NCBI RefSeq assembly: GCF_035594125.1
Contig: NW_026973697.1
Span: 267,501-331,500, forward strand
DNA length: 64,000 bases
Origin: Scylla paramamosain
Taxonomy: Eukaryota; Arthropoda; Malacostraca; Decapoda; Portunidae
Direction: 5' to 3'
This document shows positions 61,961-64,000 of this stretch, piece after piece (the stretch's first letter is position 1; every line of letters starts with the position of its first letter). The notes beneath the pieces are model-generated. The model made no database searches. It worked only from the letters and a program-made list of their open reading frames with translations, and was not told the origin of the DNA. The position numbers were made by a program, and so were the translations under genes.

Positions 61961-63390
61961 TTACTTTGCCTTCTTTAGGTGGGACTTTATATACTTATAG
62001 CGGCTGCGGATCTCTTCTTTTGAGTGACTCTGAAAATATGGATGTTTCAAAGCCAGCTGGCTCCGCAGCACTTCCCAGCGGAAAGTTTTTAAGCATGTCT
62101 TGGCTGATTGAGCTTTCTGCTCGGAGACAATCATGTCATAAAATTGATTAGGAGGCAAGGCATCCTCCTCCTCCTCCTCGCTCTCCTCGAGGAAGGAAAT
62201 ATCTGAAGGGTAAGTCACTGGCCGTGAGCTTACCGAGGACACGAAACTTTTCGTGGGTGAAGCTTGGTGAACTGCTTCCGTCCTGTTAACGAAAGACAGG
62301 GCAAGAGGTTAGTAAAATACAGGGCAAACGTATGAGATGTGAGACTTGCATAAATAATAGCAGCCACATTACTTACCTTATTGCAGGGGGTGGGAGAGGA
62401 GCCACGAAAGTTTCCTCCATCGCCTCAGACGAGTCGACTTCCAGAGACCTTTCTGGTGCAGCACCCTCATCCCGATTCCCTTCTTCCATCCTGTGGAAGA
62501 GAAGACAATAATTATTAAGATCCAGCATGTAAAGTGATCAAGGGTCATATCATAGATGACGGTAAGGTAAATACTTACTGTTCATCTGTTAATTCAGGCA
62601 TTATTCCCTCCTCATCAGCAGCCATCTCTAACTCTCCGCTTCTTGGGAGAATGGGGTTATAGGGATTCCACTTCTGATGGGAATGGTAAATGAGTTAGTT
62701 CATTGATAAAGATCAGAGACGTGTGTATTCAATATTCAGAGACATATGCACTCAATATATCAGAGGGAAATAGGCAGTTACTTACTCCCTATACTCCTCA
62801 AGCTTGCTGGCAACATTTCGAGCTTGGTCTCGTGTCGTATATGGCGTAATACCGTCTGGCAGTCTCATAACTGTGACCTGCTAGTTGAGAATTCCTGCCT
62901 GAAAGCAGGATCTTTATTGATCTTCTAAGCAGAGGAGTAGATCTCCTCAGCATCCTTGTATTCACACTCCTGGAAACTACTCCCGCCTTCAGGCAGAGCT
63001 TCCGGAGAATGGAGGTGATATTTGGAATATGCATTTTCCCGCAGCAGTAGTTCCGACCTCTAGAAGTGCTGGAGGGGATAAATACTGGGCAAGAATCCAA
63101 CTGACAAGTAGTTATTATAGGCCTTGCATACAGCATGTAGGCCTTAAGCGCCTTCTCCTCGACATTATTTAGTACAATGTCGGCGCCGCCATAACTCATT
63201 GTTTTGTGTACTTTTATTTTTTTGAAGGTCTTTTCTTCTGTATGAGACCGTTCATTACACTCTTGTACTGTGAACTCTGGAAATTCTTGAGCTCTTCTCA
63301 GAGATCGAACAAGAAAACTGGTTATGAGAGCGTCCTTCAGCTTAAAGCCTTCCAAACAACACGTTATTTCCTCTGTTTGCTTACACGAGC
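61961..63390 (-). CDS. Tyrosine recombinase (Crypton-like) gene, four exons, recombinase exon damaged
   Basis: Minus strand. Exon A (about 63390-62786) encodes the catalytic half of a tyrosine recombinase: FLVRSLRRA (candidate first Arg), KIKVHKT (Lys), RSVNTRMLRRST (R-x-x-R in place of H-x-x-R), LAGHS, and RRYYAIYD (nucleophile Tyr). Spacing and the GHS-ETA-RYY signature fit animal Crypton-type recombinases. Exon B 62673-62579 (KWNPYNPILPRSG...), exon C 62490-62377 (MEEGNRDEGA...) and exon D 62282-61961 (ending HLKKAK, TAA) have consensus splice sites and join in perfect phase, giving an acidic linker and a basic C-terminus. Exon A hits TGA (62800-62798) after a likely 1-base loss near 62836, and its donor phase does not fit exon B without a second change. 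No N-terminus or TIR was found. It is either a dying Crypton or a domesticated gene turned pseudogene. Confidence 0.65.
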
Positions 63391-64000
63391 GACTAACTCA
63401 GTGCCAGTGTTGAGCAAGAGTTACGGGGGTTCTCCACCACTGTGTCACGCTGCGCCGCCTCCACATTTTTAGTCTGGCTCTGCATCAACACTTTGACGGC
63501 TTTTTGTTTTGCAAGTGTTAGGGTTCACCAAGGTCCATGTAGACTGGTCAACCAGCCGAGCTGGGGGGAGCAGGAGTGATGACGTCATCCACGCCACACC
63601 ACCCCCCCGCCACTCGCAGTACTGACTTCAACTTGACCACCCTTAGAGTCTGTTATCTCTTCCCCTCCCCCTTTTTTTTAACAGCATTACATATTACCTA
63701 GATGCATTACTAATTGGATGAATAAATGGAATATTAAAGGGTCTATTGTAAGCACAAATATATTCATAATAATTATGGCAAACAGTAGTCATAATACAAA
63801 GAAAAATTAAGTTCATACCATTCATGATGTTAGCATAAATATTCAATATTTGTTATTAAATATAAACCACTTAATCGTAACCTAAACAACAAAGGCAAAC
63901 AGGTAATATAGTCCTGGTGAAAAAATAAACTACATGTCATTCATGTGGTCAGTTTCATTAGCTTTCTGTTTTGACCTTTGGATGACTTATGTTTTTTTCT
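63390..64000. other. Noncoding window end
   Basis: GC-rich to about 63640, then AT-rich. The missing 5' part of the recombinase gene could be here, but no exon was recognised. Confidence 0.4.

Overview
The window is eukaryotic DNA dominated by simple repeats: (GA/CT)n, (GT/AC)n, (TA)n and (TTA/TAA)n arrays of 40-225 bp recur every 0.5-1.5 kb on both strands. Between them lie short candidate genes, mostly split by introns, and decayed LINE and hAT elements. This density, together with CR1-like LINEs ending in TTATGTTC repeats and jockey-like LINEs with a bare poly(A) end, best fits a decapod crustacean, probably a brachyuran crab. That assignment is inference; no marker gene settles it.

Layout. 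0.5-2.2 kb: a jockey-like 3' end abutting a decayed CR1-like LINE. 2.3-9.2 kb: microsatellites and noncoding DNA. 9.2-10.6 kb: an intact single-exon gene for an unfamiliar 395-residue protein with a Cys cluster, a coiled coil, an acidic region and a C-terminal membrane tail, with two CCAAT boxes upstream. 10.6-11.3 kb: two consecutive minisatellites. 16.7-17.5 kb: a 780-bp hAT deletion derivative with TIRs and an 8-bp target duplication. 18-42 kb: mostly noncoding, with LINE 3' scraps, long purine or pyrimidine tracts and a five-box CCAAT cluster at 35.3 kb. 42.85-43.56 kb: the first two exons of a CCDC22 homologue with an altered splice donor. 44.5-49.8 kb: LINE fragments of several families, including a 2.3-kb RNase-H-bearing I-like element on the minus strand. 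50.7-56.4 kb: candidate exons of a plus-strand gene, with an intact jockey-like LINE (986-codon endonuclease/reverse transcriptase ORF) in the putative first intron. 57.9-58.6 kb: a second hAT deletion derivative with a perfect 8-bp target duplication. 60.8-61.2 kb: a candidate 5' end of another plus-strand gene. 61.9-63.4 kb: a minus-strand, intron-containing tyrosine-recombinase (Crypton-like) gene whose last three exons splice cleanly, while the recombinase exon is frame-disrupted.

There is no operon-like organisation. The genes appear independent, and mobile-element insertion plus microsatellite growth account for most of the sequence. Exon models rest on splice consensus and reading frame only; no transcript evidence was available.
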